From NCBI GenBank assembly GCA_033782935.1, contig JAWQEG010001402.1, forward strand, positions 397,001 through 461,000: 64,000 bases of DNA. The letters are read 5' to 3'. The translations under genes and the position numbers were made by a program. Under the pieces are notes generated by a model. The model saw only the letters and a list, made by a program, of their open reading frames with translations. It was not told where the DNA came from and did no database searches. Positions within the stretch are counted from its first letter, which is position 1. Every line of letters begins with the position of its first letter. Source of the stretch: Petrolisthes cinctipes. Lineage: Eukaryota; Arthropoda; Malacostraca; Decapoda; Porcellanidae. Of this stretch, positions 22,869 through 35,420 are shown in pieces.

Positions 22869-25800
22869 CTGTACTTGCACAGAAATCTATCAATCACACA
22901 GCTACAGATACAACAAGAAATTACAGTATACCCTGGATATACAAAGAATAAATACTTGTATCCACCATTTTTTCATTTTACACTCAGTCCCTCATTGAAG
23001 ACCACCAAATGATTTCCCAGGCTTCTGTTATTCATTACCCATGCAGACTAATGTGTGATTTACTGAGCCTGTGTTAAAAGGATTGTAATAAAAATAATCA
23101 TCCAGAGTCTACTGTACATACAACTGAACATCTAAGTACAGTTGGCCACATGAATTCTTACACAGACCATATGGAAAGAGAGGTAATTATTCTGGAGGTA
23201 CAGTAATAAATGGTGTACCAAGTGACTCAGTGATTAGCAAAACAACAAACCTAATAATAATATTGTATTGCAGTTATATAGTCTTTTATTTCCTGTGTGT
23301 TGTAAACCCTCGAAAACAACAGCGTGTGTACGAATTCCTGTGGCCAACTGTACAGTCGACAAAAAAAAGTTTCGTTACCATCCTTTTAACAGTGTGATGT
23401 AATGCTGGTAGGCCTGACTGGTGAGTCAGGTGTGGCTGGAGTGTCATTTATACCTCCATCACCCTCCCGAACCCCTCAGTGTCTAATGGGCAGGCAAGTA
23501 GGAATGACGTACTTTCACCCAGTGCTGCTTTTTCTGGGTATTTCACGGTTATTCTTGTTCTAAAATACTCAAACGTATTTCCTTATGTTTAATGATGAAT
23601 AGTTAAATAGTAATAATTCTTGAACACTCAAAATTTAATTTAAAATCAGTTAAACTTTTGATATAAAAAGAAAGGGAATGCCTTGTGCTAAGTTGTCATT
23701 GCCGTGGCCCACGAGGCACAGCTGCTCAGATGGCGGAGTACCAACCCTGCCACGCTTATCGATGTTAAAATTAACGTAGGGGTGGTAACGAAACTTTTTT
23801 TGCCGATTGTACATCAACTACTTACCTTCTTTTCCTTTGGGTCGAGGTTAGCGTCGGTGTACCACTGTTCACACTCCCGACACTCCCAGCCTTCCAGTTG
23901 TTGTCTGGCTGCCTTCCCCCGCACCACATCACCCTGGTGGACAAAATCTGGTCCCGCGTCCTTCTCCGGCAACAGGTCAAAACTGAAATACAACAAAAGT
24001 TTTATACGCAATCTAAAGTTTTAAATGTAATCTATGTAACCAAAGCTTTATTAAACGCAATTTACATTACTTAAGTTTTATACGCAGTCTATTATCATCT
24101 ATATGCCACATGGCCAAAGTTTTATAAATGATCTGTATTACCAAGTTTTATATGCAATCTACTATTATTTATATTCTACAAGGGCAAAGTTTTATACACA
24201 ATCTATATTACCAAAGTTATATATGCAATCTACTACTGATTATATTCTACATGATCAAAGCTTTATACGCAATCGACATGTCCAAAGTTTTATACTGTAT
24301 GCAGTCTGCATGGTCAAAGTTTTATACCAATTTATGTGACCAGTTTTATTCGTAATTTACATGAACATAGTTCTATAACGAATCTTAACATGAACAAAGT
24401 TTTTTATGCAATCTACAAGTCCAAAATTTTATATGAAATCTAAATTACCAAAGTTTTATAAGTATGCAGTCTACATGACCAAAGTTTTATACACAATCTA
24501 CATGACCAAAGTTTTATAAGCAATCTGTATTACCCAAGCATTGTAATATAGACTATAACTTGCTGCAGCCTCCACAAACCCACACCACTACATGGCAGAA
24601 CACACACACATACCAAAGAACATCAAAACAACACCCAGAACATAATACCACACACAAATACTATCATCTGTCACACCCTGCCCACCCCAAACCAGTCTCC
24701 AAAAACACATCCATACTCAAAACTCTCAAGAACACTCAGCTGCTTGTACGACCTCCTGACATCCACCCATCTGAATCCTCCCTTCCCAGTGAGGACAGAG
24801 TGGTGTGGCCACCACCTGGCCCTTCTGACATATCAGAAGAAGCTGGATGGAGCCATTGTGGATGTCTGTCTGGGATGCAACACAGCACCTCATTCTATTA
24901 AACACATTATGGAAGACTGCAATACATACAACCACACTCAACAACAACACAACATAGACTCTCTGATGCAACACAACACCCCATTCTATTAAACACATTA
25001 TGGAAGACAGAAATGTACACAACCACACTCGCCAACAACACAACATACACTCTTTTGAGGGCACTGTGGGAAAGCCCGGTTCAGGCCATGGCCTTCCTCA
25101 GGAGCTCGGGGCTGCTCGGCCAGACAGCTTGAGGAACTTCAATAACAACAACACTATAACTGCATTTGGGGGAGGCGGTGGCTGAGTGGTTAAAGTGACG
25201 GACTGCGAATGGCAAGGGCCCTGGTTTGAGTCCACGAGAAAACGTCTGGGATTTTTTTTGAGGTGATCTGATGGGTCCAGCTGTTCGTCAACTACCCTGG
25301 CTACGCAGACACATCAAGAAAATACCCCCTACATCGTCGTCAACTCACAACATAGAAGATGCCAGACCATATTCCAAGATGCAGTGAGTGACGGTGTAGC
25401 TGCCTCTCCTGATAGTGACGTGTATAAATAAGGTGTCGTCATCTAGTGGAGCAGAAGAAAAGCTACGGTAACATCATCATCATGAAGCTCCACTGTCTCA
25501 TCTAGTGCGACACCCAATAATCTCGGGGCCTCGCAAGAGTCATGGGCTACTGACAGCCTACAGTTCCAAGGTTGAGGTATAGAAAAAAAAAAATTGAAAT
25601 GGAAGAAAAATTACCTCTGTACTAGGCCTGGAAGATCCTGTGGTAGCATGAGGGAGAATGAGATAAATAGAGAGGAGGAATGGCAAGGACAAAGGAAATA
25701 AAAGGAAAGGAGGGACAGATGAAGAAATGAAAGTAAGTGTCTCTGGTCCAAAGGGGTGCCCGAATCATCATGTATTGCCCAACCTCCTATGGGTTGTTTT

Positions 25801-28800
25801 AAGGGGTTACTACAAGTGCTGGTAAATCTGGATCAACTGATTCCTTCAAACTATTCCGGGCAACAGGACACCATCATATTTGTTCATCTGCTTGTCATGT
25901 TTCCTGGTATATTTTGCAAGAATCAATCTACTCTGGTGTACAAAAAGTGTATTTTCCCCTCAAGTACCAGTGAACTTTCCTCTAGAAAATAATTTACACT
26001 GGCATGAATGTCAACAAAGTGAAGAAAACCCAGAATTGCAGACGGAACACGTGTATTACAGTAATGCCTGTTTCGTACTGTTGTTATGGGTTTGTATTAT
26101 ACTTGTTCTATCTATCTATCTATAGCTCTGATGCCTCACTCCCTCCAAGGGGGTGGCCACGGCAGAAGTGTCTCCAGTTCTCCCTGTTCCAACACTCCCT
26201 CCTTACTTGGTCAAGCCCTCTTCTGCCCCTCATGTTTCTCTCCTTTACATACTCTTCCACTCTGTTCCAACACTCCCTCCTTACTTGGTCAAGCCCTCTT
26301 CTGCCCCTCATGTTTCTCTCCTTTACATACTCTTCCACTCTGTTCCAACACTCCCTCCTTACTTGGTCAAGCCCTACTCTGCCCCTCACATTTCTCTCCC
26401 TTACATACTCTTCCACTCTGTTCCAAAACTCCCTCCTTACTTGGTCAAGCCCTACTCTGCCCCTCACGTTTCTCTCCTTTACATACTCTTCCACTCTGTT
26501 CTGCCTTCTAACTGGAGGTCTGCCTCTCACACCAGGTGCCACAATTTCACTTCCATACACCTTCTTTACAAACTCCTCGCCTTGCATTCTCTCTACATGT
26601 CCAAACCACCTCAATGTACTATGCTTCACTCTCTTAACCACTCAATACCAATTATACTGTTTTATTATTATTATACTGTTTTCTATTAAATCTGTGTACA
26701 GTAGACCCTTATTATCCACCACAAGGTTTATGGGTGTGTAATATACAAAAACAACAACAGTGCAAAACAAGGCATTATTGTGCATCTCTACCCACTATAT
26801 ATCATTCATTCTCTGACTGTTTACCATTGAAAAAGGTGAATGAGGTTACTTAAACTGTTTGGTAATACAGTACTGTAATGCCTTGTTTTCCACTGTTGTT
26901 ATGGGTGTGTATTGTACTGTTTGTAATTAATGTGTGTACAGTAAACCCTCTTTGTACAATTCCTCAAAAGAGTATCGGCCCTCTATTTGTTGGAAACAAT
27001 GTGAAAAATCAGCGATGTGATCTGAAACACGCCCAAGACCAAATAGCACATGTTGGTAGCCCTGAAATCTCAGTTGCCATGTGCCACTTATGCACACCCA
27101 TTGGTTTACAACATACTTTTGAACCATGATACTGTGACGTTTGAAACTGAAGCACCTTGATGGCCCATGTTGGTGTAGCTTTACTAAGTGATACAGTTCT
27201 ACACATTATGGTTCACAGTGAGGTTGAAGAGGCATCAATACATTATATAATAGTCAGTTCCTACAGTTAGGATGAATCAGTGTTGTTTACTAATTATTTA
27301 TTATCATTATTATTATTATTACAACGGTGTATCTTTGTCATGTAATCATGTGGGGGTGTAATCTTGTATTATATACTCCACACCTTTTCAATAAAATCAG
27401 GAAAGCGAACATGAGAACTTCAAGATAATCTATAGCACTTCATTATACTGTCATGTTTCAAAGTTCGTAGTAAAGCAAACACCATTTCGATTCCTACAGA
27501 ATTCAATGCAAAATGTGAAACATGAACTAAAGCATTAAGGAGCCGGTTCAGCTAAAATCCTTAAAATTAAAACTGTTTTGTGAATCGCATTCGTTCTCAG
27601 TAAATCCCCAAAGGATGTTATGGACTAAGTTAAACTATTCACAGAACCCTTATGCCAATAATGATTTTTCAGTGTTGTGATAATATTATGATGACATTTA
27701 TATCAGATTTTGATAATCTGAAACTCTGAGTAGGTCCTACCACAAAACCAATATTAGCCAACCTGAATATCATTCCATGCGAACCAACCTTACTGAAGCA
27801 ACACGAGTGACCCAGAACTTAAGATTTAGAAACTATCAACCCTCTGAGTGCCGATACTTTTTTGAGGAATTGTACATTACACACCCATAAACCCAGTGGT
27901 GTATAATGAAGGTTTACTGGATATGGATCCATAGAAAACAGTGTAAGACACACCAATAACAACAGTGGAAAACAATGCATTACTGTACATCTTCTCATCT
28001 GCTATTGTGTGTTATCTTCAAAACTCTCTCTGAATGCTAAAATAAAACAGCAAATATTCATCTCTGTCCAAACTTCAAATATGGCAATAATTTTTCTTTT
28101 TTTTAATACAACACATTGTAACACCATGAGTCATAAAACAATGGTCAGTATACAAGAACATTCATGGTGTTGATGACGGTGTGGTACCTGTACAATGACT
28201 CTGTTGTTTGTCTGTGTAGCCATCGTATACTAGTACCACATCATCGTTTGCACCACGGATATCTTTGCATACGGTACAATACAACACATTCATTACCTGT
28301 CATGAATGAGTTTCCTTGTACTTTTTGTTGATGATAACTTTGATGATAACTTTCTTTGAGGTGACTTCAGCTTTGAGGCTTCACACGGCTTCACATTCGG
28401 GTTTCTGGTCACTTGTTCAACCGGCTCATCTAATTGTAACACACCATCACCTTGCTTTGTCTTAGGCTCTTGTTGTTTGGTAATATCTTTCTCAGTAACA
28501 GCATCTTTATTTTGTTCAACCTTTTGCCTCATTGATTGAACTGTCTTGCTGGTAAATAATGCCTCCTGTATTTTTCCTTTACTTGGACTGGACTTCACTG
28601 GACTATCAGGAGTGCTTCTTAAAGAGTACTTGTGTGGACTAGGCTTGTGTACAGACAGCCTTGGGATTTTGATGGGACTCTCTTCCTTGTATTCCTCTAT
28701 CTTCCTCTTCTCCTTTTGAACCAACATGAAAATTAATTAACTTTTTTATACAGTAGGCCCTTGATATAAGATGAATAAATTTATCACATACAGTATATCC

Positions 28801-31800
28801 TTTTTAACACAGGCTCAGTAAATCACAAACTTAGTGTGTGTGATAATTAATAACAGAAACCTGGGAAAACATACATATGGTGGTCTTCAATGAGAGACTG
28901 ATGAGTGTAAAATGAAGTGTGCGGTGGATACAAGTATAAGTATTTATTCATTGTATATCCAGGGTCTATAATACTTCTTTAATACCTGTAATAACTGTCA
29001 TATGAAATAATGTACAAAGTTTTGATAATTCTACTAAACAAATAAAGTGAGTTGAAATTTTTGAAACCACCAATCGGGCAAAGAAGGAAAGCAATCTCAA
29101 GGCACAAGCTTAAAAATATAATGGCCTATGTTCCACCTCTCACAGCCACAGATGCCATAACAACACAAACCTGTTGTTGTTGTCGTCTGTGTAGATCATC
29201 CAGTACTTTGGTCTTCATGGACTCTTTAACAGCTGCCAAAAAAGCTGTCTCTTCATCCTCTTCTATCTTCCCTTGTGCCTGGCCATCACCAACACCTATA
29301 GACAAACACAATTTAAAACACACGGTCACAGACAAACACAGCAAGCACCTCCAAATGTAACACTCGTACAAGGGCCAAACGCAACTCATAACACAAAACA
29401 GCCAAACACAACACAATATTCCTAGTCTTTCATGTACACAACTGATCAACTCTGGGAACATTCTAAACTTTGTAAAGATTATAAATATTTAGTGTTTAAG
29501 AGTTCTTTTATACTGAACTCTTTTACTGAGATGCTGAATTCTCCATACCTGTCTGTCTGGTCTTCTGGAACAAAACTTCAGATATTTTGGTTTGCTTGTA
29601 TGTTCTCTTCCTCTGAGCAACAGGTGAAGTGACAGTCAACTTGTAAACACCACCACCACCACCACCACCACCTTCCTGTCTGTGATTGTCTGACGTTTGA
29701 TGCTTTCTGAGAATCCTTCCCTTTGACGAGGTGTTCAGGCTTGACATAGATTTCTGGAGACAAGTTTTCTTCCTTGCAACAAACTCCTGCGAATTCGTTG
29801 AGTCGCCTGATCTGTGAAATGATTTGACAACAACGGGTTCGATAAATTTTTTCCTGGCTTCGCTATTGCCTTCTGCAAGTTGCTCGGCTTTCCTGTTTAC
29901 CGGTACCTCGCTGCAAGACCTGGTGCTCATCTTGTTAACAGTCTGTAGTAGTGAGGGGGATGTTTCAGTGGAGTCATTGAGTGAGGTGGAGAGGCCGTGT
30001 GCAAAGACGAGAGGGGAGTACCGTGGTGTGGGAGACGTGATGTGTTCTGGTCTAAATGCTGTTTTTGTTGTCGGTGTTGTGTGTTCTGGTCTAAGGGTTG
30101 TTGTTGTTGTTGATGATGTTTGTTCAGGTCTAAGTGTTGTTGTTGTTGTGTGTTCAGGTCTAGGTGATGGTGTTGTTGGTGTTGTGTGTTTGGGTTTCAT
30201 TGTTGTTGTTGTTTCTGGTGTGAGAGTTGCTTTACTTTCTTTCACATTCTCTTCCATCTTTTCCTGTGGTTCTGTTAATATGTCTAGAGTTGTAAGAGGA
30301 ACATTTCTCTGGCCACTACGACTCTGTTTCCCCAGCACCGGACTCTCTGCTGACTTGCACTGCGTCTTTGACTTTGTAGGCGTTCTCAGTCCATCAACCA
30401 CATCACACAGACCACCAACTTTTTCACTGTCATCCCAGAAGTCTCTACTTCCAGTCGCTTCGTCGTCAATGGTTCTGCTACTCTCTATGTCCAGTGTCTC
30501 GGGGATACGATACACAGACTGATTGGCCAGGGCCTTCCTCTCTCGGAAATTGATGCTCAATCTGTTTTCAGTCACCAGCTGTGTTTCAGGCACCAGTATT
30601 AGCTGCATCAGTGGCTTGCTTGTTGTTGCTGTTGTCTCTGTCTCATCATCACTCATTCCTTTCTTTGTGTAACTTGAACATCTCCTTAATGGGGACCTTG
30701 AAAGGCACTTGTAATTACTCTTTAGTGGGGACCTTGAAAGACCTTTTTGTACGGACTTTATATAACTTGAACATCTCTTTAGTGGGGACCTTGAAAGACA
30801 ACTGTAAAGCCTGTTAGCCTTTGTTTTAGACTCGGAAACACCATCATTTCCCTCTGACGCAACACGGGGTCCTCTGCTGCTTGTAATCGGTGAGACATCA
30901 ATTACATCTGGACTATTTGGCAGTGCTTGTGGACTATTTTTATTATTGCTGCAGCTGACGATATCCATATTCATTTTTTCCGGTCCTGGTTTGTCGTGTG
31001 TAGTTTTGGGCGACACTTTCTGACAAAACTCACACACACTACTAAATTCCTTCATCTTCTTCAAGACCTCATCACGCTCTGCCTTGATTTCTGGGGAAAA
31101 TATATTAAAATGTTACTGTATGCCGACAGGCAAAAATAATACTGTAGACACTGGATATACTGTACTCGTACAGTGAATAATACTTGTATCCACCACACAC
31201 TTCATTTTACACTCAGTTCCTCATTGAAGACAACCAAATGTTTTCCCAGGCTTCTGTTATTCATTACCATACAGACTAATGTGTGATTTACTGACCCTGT
31301 GTTAAAAGGATACAAGTAATAAATTAATCAATCTTTTTTAAAGGGCCTACTGTACACAATGGAATTAACAATGTGGTACTGTAATAGATAATACTGGTAG
31401 ACTGTATGGGGTTATGATGTTAAATAAAAATGAAGGTACAGTTGTATGATATAAATTTTTCGTGGCCTACAATAATGTGCTTCTGGATTCATCTCCGTAA
31501 AAAACCATCATTATCAACTTGTTGTTGTTGTTGAAGTTGATGAAGTTGCTCAAGCTGTCTGGCCGAGCAGCCCCATCATTATCAAGTTGGGGCATTAAGG
31601 GGAGATTCTCTTGGTGAATTGGAAGGCTACTGATTCCTCCTAACTATACCAGAAAACAGACATCCTCACCCCATTGAGGAAATAATATTGCCTGCAGTCA
31701 TGTGGGCAATACACTATTAAACACATTATGGAAACCTGCACTACACACAACCAAACACACCAACAACAAAACACAATAACACAGTAACACACAAACACTG

Positions 31801-31979
31801 ATAAAATAAAAAAAAACTAGCATATATTTACCCATTATAAAGAGGAACAGAGTGCGTGCCATCATCTGTAGGGCTCGCTCCTCTTTGTCAGCAATGGTCA
31901 ACACAGACTGGAGTTGCTCTTGGAAGTCATCGTCATTTATAATGGATGACCAGAATTTTGTTATGGTTGGGTTTCCCAT
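21740..31979 (-). CDS. RBBP8: CtIP/RBBP8 (Sae2-like) DNA end-resection factor, six exons
   Basis: CtIP activates the MRE11-RAD50-NBS1 nuclease to start resection of DNA double-strand breaks in the nucleus. Exons in transcript order: 32026-31832, 31090-29549, 29295-29171, 28712-28297, 23982-23826, 21835-21740 (TGA). All five junctions are GT-AG with matching phase. The C terminus is diagnostic: VVRGKAARQQLEGWECRECE, then after the last junction KCSRHRSKHNP and TPEGFWNPDWVDD, the CxxC...CSRHR and TPExFW signature of CtIP. A further CEFC pair near residues 69-72 matches the position of the zinc-binding CxxC in the human N-terminal coiled coil. Taking the ATG at 31979 gives 827 residues (human 897). 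The middle is disordered: four SRSPLK/R motifs, a threonine-rich RPEHTT array and basic patches. The frame stays open upstream of that ATG with hydrophobic residues, so the true start is unsure and another 5' exon may exist. It converges with Zwilch. Confidence 0.87.
23353..23809. mobile_element. TA-flanked element with GTTTCGTTACCA ends
   Basis: Inverted ends CAGTCGACAAAAAAAAGTTT and AAACTTTTTTTGCCGATTG; it shares its left TA with the Tc1-like element ending 23350. The right end lies 15 bases inside the intron after a CtIP 5' splice site. Confidence 0.65.
24005..24535 (+). repeat. About 29-bp minisatellite, some 18 units
   Basis: Units of the type CCAAAGTTTTATACGCAATC with ACATGA or TATTA linkers. 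It lies in a CtIP intron and gives spurious open frames. Confidence 0.85.
24640..25160 (+). mobile_element. LINE 3' end with zinc-knuckle-like C terminus
   Basis: The frame reads VDVCLGCNTAPHSIKHIMED then CNTY, a C-x2-C...H...C C-terminal pattern of some non-LTR elements. ACATTATGGAAGAC is duplicated at 24905 and 24996. The end GCCAGACAGCTTGAGGAACT plus (AAC)n also occurs at 14334-14376 and inverted at 31530-31580. Related scraps at 31725-31800 and 63880-64000. Confidence 0.6.
25168..25592 (+). mobile_element. tRNA-derived SINE, plus strand
   Basis: The head GGCGGTGGCTGAGTGGTTAA (A box) and GGTTTGAGTCCAC (B box) resemble tRNA-Ser/Leu. It is followed by about 340 bp of unrelated body and an A-run at 25582-25593. 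The acceptor stem does not pair, so it is not a tRNA gene. Confidence 0.78.
26107..26645 (-). mobile_element. LINE C-terminal fragment with four in-frame 78-bp repeats
   Basis: On the minus strand RWFGHVERMQGEEFVKKVYG leads into four copies of a 26-residue unit (WNRVEEYVKERN, RGLDQVRREC), starting at 26186, 26264, 26342 and 26420, then the (GATA)n tail read as CTATCTATCTATCTAT. It is the same LINE family as 2194-3896. The repeat is absent from the other two copies. Confidence 0.85.
28976..29170. other. CtIP intron without other features
   Basis: Sequence between a pogo-like element and CtIP exon 29171-29295. Nothing beyond AT-rich intron is seen. Confidence 0.4.
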
Positions 31980-32059
31980 TACTCTGCACCACAATACCAC
32001 AGTGTACAGCAGCAGTGATGATGTGCCTGGTAAATGTAAACACACTGTTACCAACTTGG

Positions 32060-32660
32060 GTATACATTGAAAGAATTACCGTTATTGCGTACGGTTTTTC
32101 TACCTTCATTATCCACTTATTTAGACCATTCTAAGACTATTTTCTTCTATGGTTGGGCCCCAACTTGCTTTACTACACACACACACACACATTTTGTTCC
32201 ATGCATCTATTACTCTATTTAGAAATATAGTTTTCCAAATAGCGTAATAGACGAATGGAACAAATTACCAGAAGAAGTGGTATATGTCAAAAACATACGG
32301 TACATAACTTTAAAGAAAATTATGATAATTGTCTTAAAATATGGAACATTACGAGCTTGACACAATCCTATAAAGATACAAATATGTAAGAACAAATAGA
32401 TAAGAACAGTACATACTTTTATTGATATTTATTGAAAGAATTACCGTTTTGTAGCAGTGTTGCCAGATCCGGCTAGGTCCCAGTATTTTGCCCCAGTCAT
32501 TTTCTGTACTTTACCACGGTTATTTCCCGGTAGTTTGCCCAGGTTAGGTCCCGGTAGTTTGCCCAGGTTAGATCCCGATAGTCTGATGCGGTCTAGGTTA
32601 GGTTAGGTCAGGTCAGGTAACGTCAGGCTAATTTCAAAATGCCCCATTTGAATATCTTGG
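32060..32660. repeat. Element with GAAAGAATTACCGTT ends and CCTAACCTAAC core
   Basis: Pieces carry AAAGAATTACCGTTATTGCG, AGGTCCCGGTAGTTTGCCCA and AGGTTAGGTTAGGTCAGG. The best copy is 47355-47690, whose two ends are inverted (TTGAAAGAATTACCGTT). Fragments at 1140-1375 and 46960-47040. The TTAGG-like runs are internal to this element. Confidence 0.6.
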
Positions 32661-33015
32661 AAAATTTACCCTTTTATTTTGTTAAGGCAGGGTTTCCCAT
32701 TAATCCAGTCTACTAAATAATAGGTGTAATTTATTAAAGGTATAAGTGTACTGTAATTTATTAAGGGCATAATAGGTGTACTGTAATTTATTAAGGGCAT
32801 AAGTGTAATTTATTAACCAACGAAGCCTTAATATACATCCATTCTTAACTGACTACATCAACATTAATCATAGTTAGGTGAAATTACTAACAAACTGTAT
32901 GAATGGACTGTATAACGTGACATTTATCACTTATATACTCAGTTTTACTCACCTTCTACTTCAAGTTGGATGGCAGTCTGGCGGCAATACAATGCAGTGT
33001 TGCCAGTTCTGCTTG

Positions 33016-33560
33016 ACGAAATTTCCCCAACTTCAACATCAGAATTTTCCTTTTTACCTCAACTTCAACGTCAGAATTTCGTCTTTTTATTTCAACTTCA
33101 ACATCAGAATTTTCCTTTTAACCTCAACTTCAACATCAGAATTTTCGGTACCGAATTTTCCTTTTTGCCTCAACTTCAACATCAGAATTTTCCTTTTTAC
33201 CTCAACTTCAACGTCAGAATTTCGTCTTTTTATTTCAACTTTAACATCAGGATTTTCCTTTTTACCTCAACTTCAACATCAGAATTTTCCTTTTTGCCTC
33301 AACTTCATCATCAGAATTTTCCTTTTTGCCTCAACTTCATCATCAGAATTTTCCTTTTTGCCTCAACTTCATCATCAGAATTTTCCTTTTTGCCTCAACT
33401 TCATCATCAGAATTTTCCTTTTTGCCTCAACTTCATCATCAGAATTTTCCTTTTTACCTCAACTTCAACAGCAGAATTTTCCTTTTTGCCTCAACTTCAT
33501 CATCAGAATTTTCCTTTTTGCCTCAACTTCAACATCATAATTTCACCTTTTTACCTCAAT
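33016..33560 (+). repeat. 30-33 bp minisatellite, about 17 units
   Basis: Units CAACTTCAACATCAGAATTT plus TCCTTTTTACCT. It stays open in three frames because the period is a multiple of three; the phenylalanine-rich frames are not proteins. Confidence 0.88.
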
Positions 33561-33805
33561 AGTTTCCTGTTTACTCTTGAACATTGACGGTCTTCTTGGT
33601 ATTTCGTCTGGTAGAAATTTTTCTGTTTACTCTTGGACAATATTTATATAATTTCCCTGTGTGAGATTCAACATTCTCTAAAACAGAGAAATTTTCCTGC
33701 ACTTGGCAACACTGCGGCAATGTGTGTGTTTTTGTGATTGTCATTTGTTTACAGTTTGATAGCAAGTATCTTCTTACCAACGGCACTTCCTTCTTATAAA
33801 ACAAT

Positions 33806-34615
33806 TGATTGAATTGAAAACTTTATTGTTGTAAAGGCATACAACAAAGGAGAAGGCCATCACATGATCCTATAGTGGGGAAAGCGCCTTAATTAAGCGC
33901 AAACCGCATATACTTCATATGGGATCTTGCCCAAGAGGTCTGACTTTATTCTTTATGAATACTGTACTAGCTATCCCCCACAGGGCGAGAATAAAGATTG
34001 TTGTAGGATCTAGTCACTTTCTAGTGGATTTGACGAGATCTGCCCACATGGATTAAAAATCCACGTGAGGTGTAGCCTACTGCAACCGGAGGCTCTTTTT
34101 TTCACTGCTGTGTGGACCTCCAGCACACTGGGGTGCATTATTCCTTTGCATGCAGCAATTTAAACTCCCTCAACCTTTATGATTCCTTCAGGACTGGTCA
34201 CATGGAAGGTGCGGCTCCACTTGTAGCTCTTGTGGTAACGTGGACTTCGGCCCACAGCAATGGCTGTGGGATCAAAGACCTTACCCCCAATCTCCCTGGC
34301 GGTCGGAGGCCCCAGACTCCCTGGTCCAGTAAGCTCTGCTGGTTTCATCTTCCTGGGATGTGCTTCGGTAGCCCAGACATATAGGACCAACCCCTCCTTT
34401 ATTTTAATGTGTTTTTTCACTACGACCAGAACGTACTCTGAGTCTGTGGGGCAGAAGGCCATTCTGCCCCAGGAGAACATCAACAACAACAACAACAACT
34501 ACATGGGATAATCATGGGACTCAGGCATTGATATAGCAATCGACAGGAAACAAACTTGTTCTGGCCTTTTACTTTGTTGTATTCCTTTACAACAATAAAC
34601 TGTTCAATTCAATTC
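33806..34615. mobile_element. Element with about 50-bp inverted ends, split by a retroposon
   Basis: Left end GATTGAATTGAAAACTTTAT (33807) and inverse right end ATAAACTGTTCAATTCAATT enclose TTGTTGTAAAGG / CCTTTACAACAA and GGCCAT / TGGCC. An (AAC)n retroposon occupies 33925-34502. Confidence 0.6.
33925..34502 (+). mobile_element. (AAC)n-tailed retroposon, plus-strand copy
   Basis: Runs from TTGCCCAAGAGGTCTGACTT to GGAGAACATC and six AAC units. The imperfect target duplication is around ATGGGAT (33918-33924 and 34503-34509). It is the opposite orientation to the other three copies and fixes the tail as the 3' end. Confidence 0.75.
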
Positions 34616-35139
34616 AGGTAAGGAACAGTCACAACAACATACAGAGTCTCCCAGCTGGAGGTCTGTGAAGTTGCATGGCTGGGTACGTGGTGAAGTTAGA
34701 TTCAACATATTTAAACAACATATTTTTCCTGTGTATTTTCCTCTGTTTTCACTCATTCCACTAGGAAATACTAAATTTGGGAAGTACCCGACCCATATCC
34801 AACAACCAAACAATCCCTTACAACGATAAATTTCTCAAATCAGATCAAATCAAATTTAATAATGGGGTTAAATCGGGCGGGGGTTTTAGTTGGAGAAAAT
34901 ACATAGCCTAAATATCTAGCTAGCATACTTGGATGTAATTTTGCAATGATGACACGCCATGAACTACGATTTCGAACCGAGTTTATTAATTTACCTCCTG
35001 GATATTAATTATAATTTTGGTCTGGTGAATGTGTTTGTTTGATGATTATCCTTATAATTTATGCTATCTTTCAAGAAGTGCCGAGTGAGTGAGACGACAT
35101 GACTTTTACTGCCCATTGTACTGTGTGTATGTTGTGTGT

Positions 35140-35420
35140 GTGTGATAGCAGGCAAGGTGATAGCAGGTAGACATCTAGACGTGTGTGTGATAGCAGGTGA
35201 CATCTAGACGTGTGTGTGATAGCAGGCAAGGTGATAGCAGGTAGCCATCTAGACGTGTGTGTGATAGCAGGTAGCCATCTAGACGTGTGTGTGATAGCAG
35301 GTAGACATCTAGACGTGTGTGTGATAGCAGGCAAGGTGATAGCAGGTAGACATCTAGACGTGTGTGTGATAGCAGGTAGACATCTAGACGTGTGTGTGAT
35401 AGCAGGTAGACATCTAGACG
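35140..35420 (+). repeat. 28-bp minisatellite, GATAGCAGGTAGACATCTAG
   Basis: About eleven units of GTGTGTGATAGCAGGTAGAC ATCTAGAC, some shortened. Non-coding. Confidence 0.88.

Noticed and set aside
24005..24535. Regular repeats with spacers, CRISPR-like at first sight
   Set aside because: Eukaryotic context, degenerate units, no unique spacers of constant length.
25168..25240. tRNA-like A and B boxes suggesting a tRNA gene
   Set aside because: No pairing acceptor stem, and a 340-bp body with an A tail follows, so it is a SINE head.
26004..26741. Plus-strand 245-codon frame
   Set aside because: Antisense of a LINE fragment with tandem repeats.
29824..30522. Plus-strand 232-codon frame
   Set aside because: Antisense to the CtIP large exon, valine-rich from the threonine-repeat complement.
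32878..33587. Overlapping 205-220 codon frames
   Set aside because: Products of a 30-33 bp minisatellite, open in three frames.
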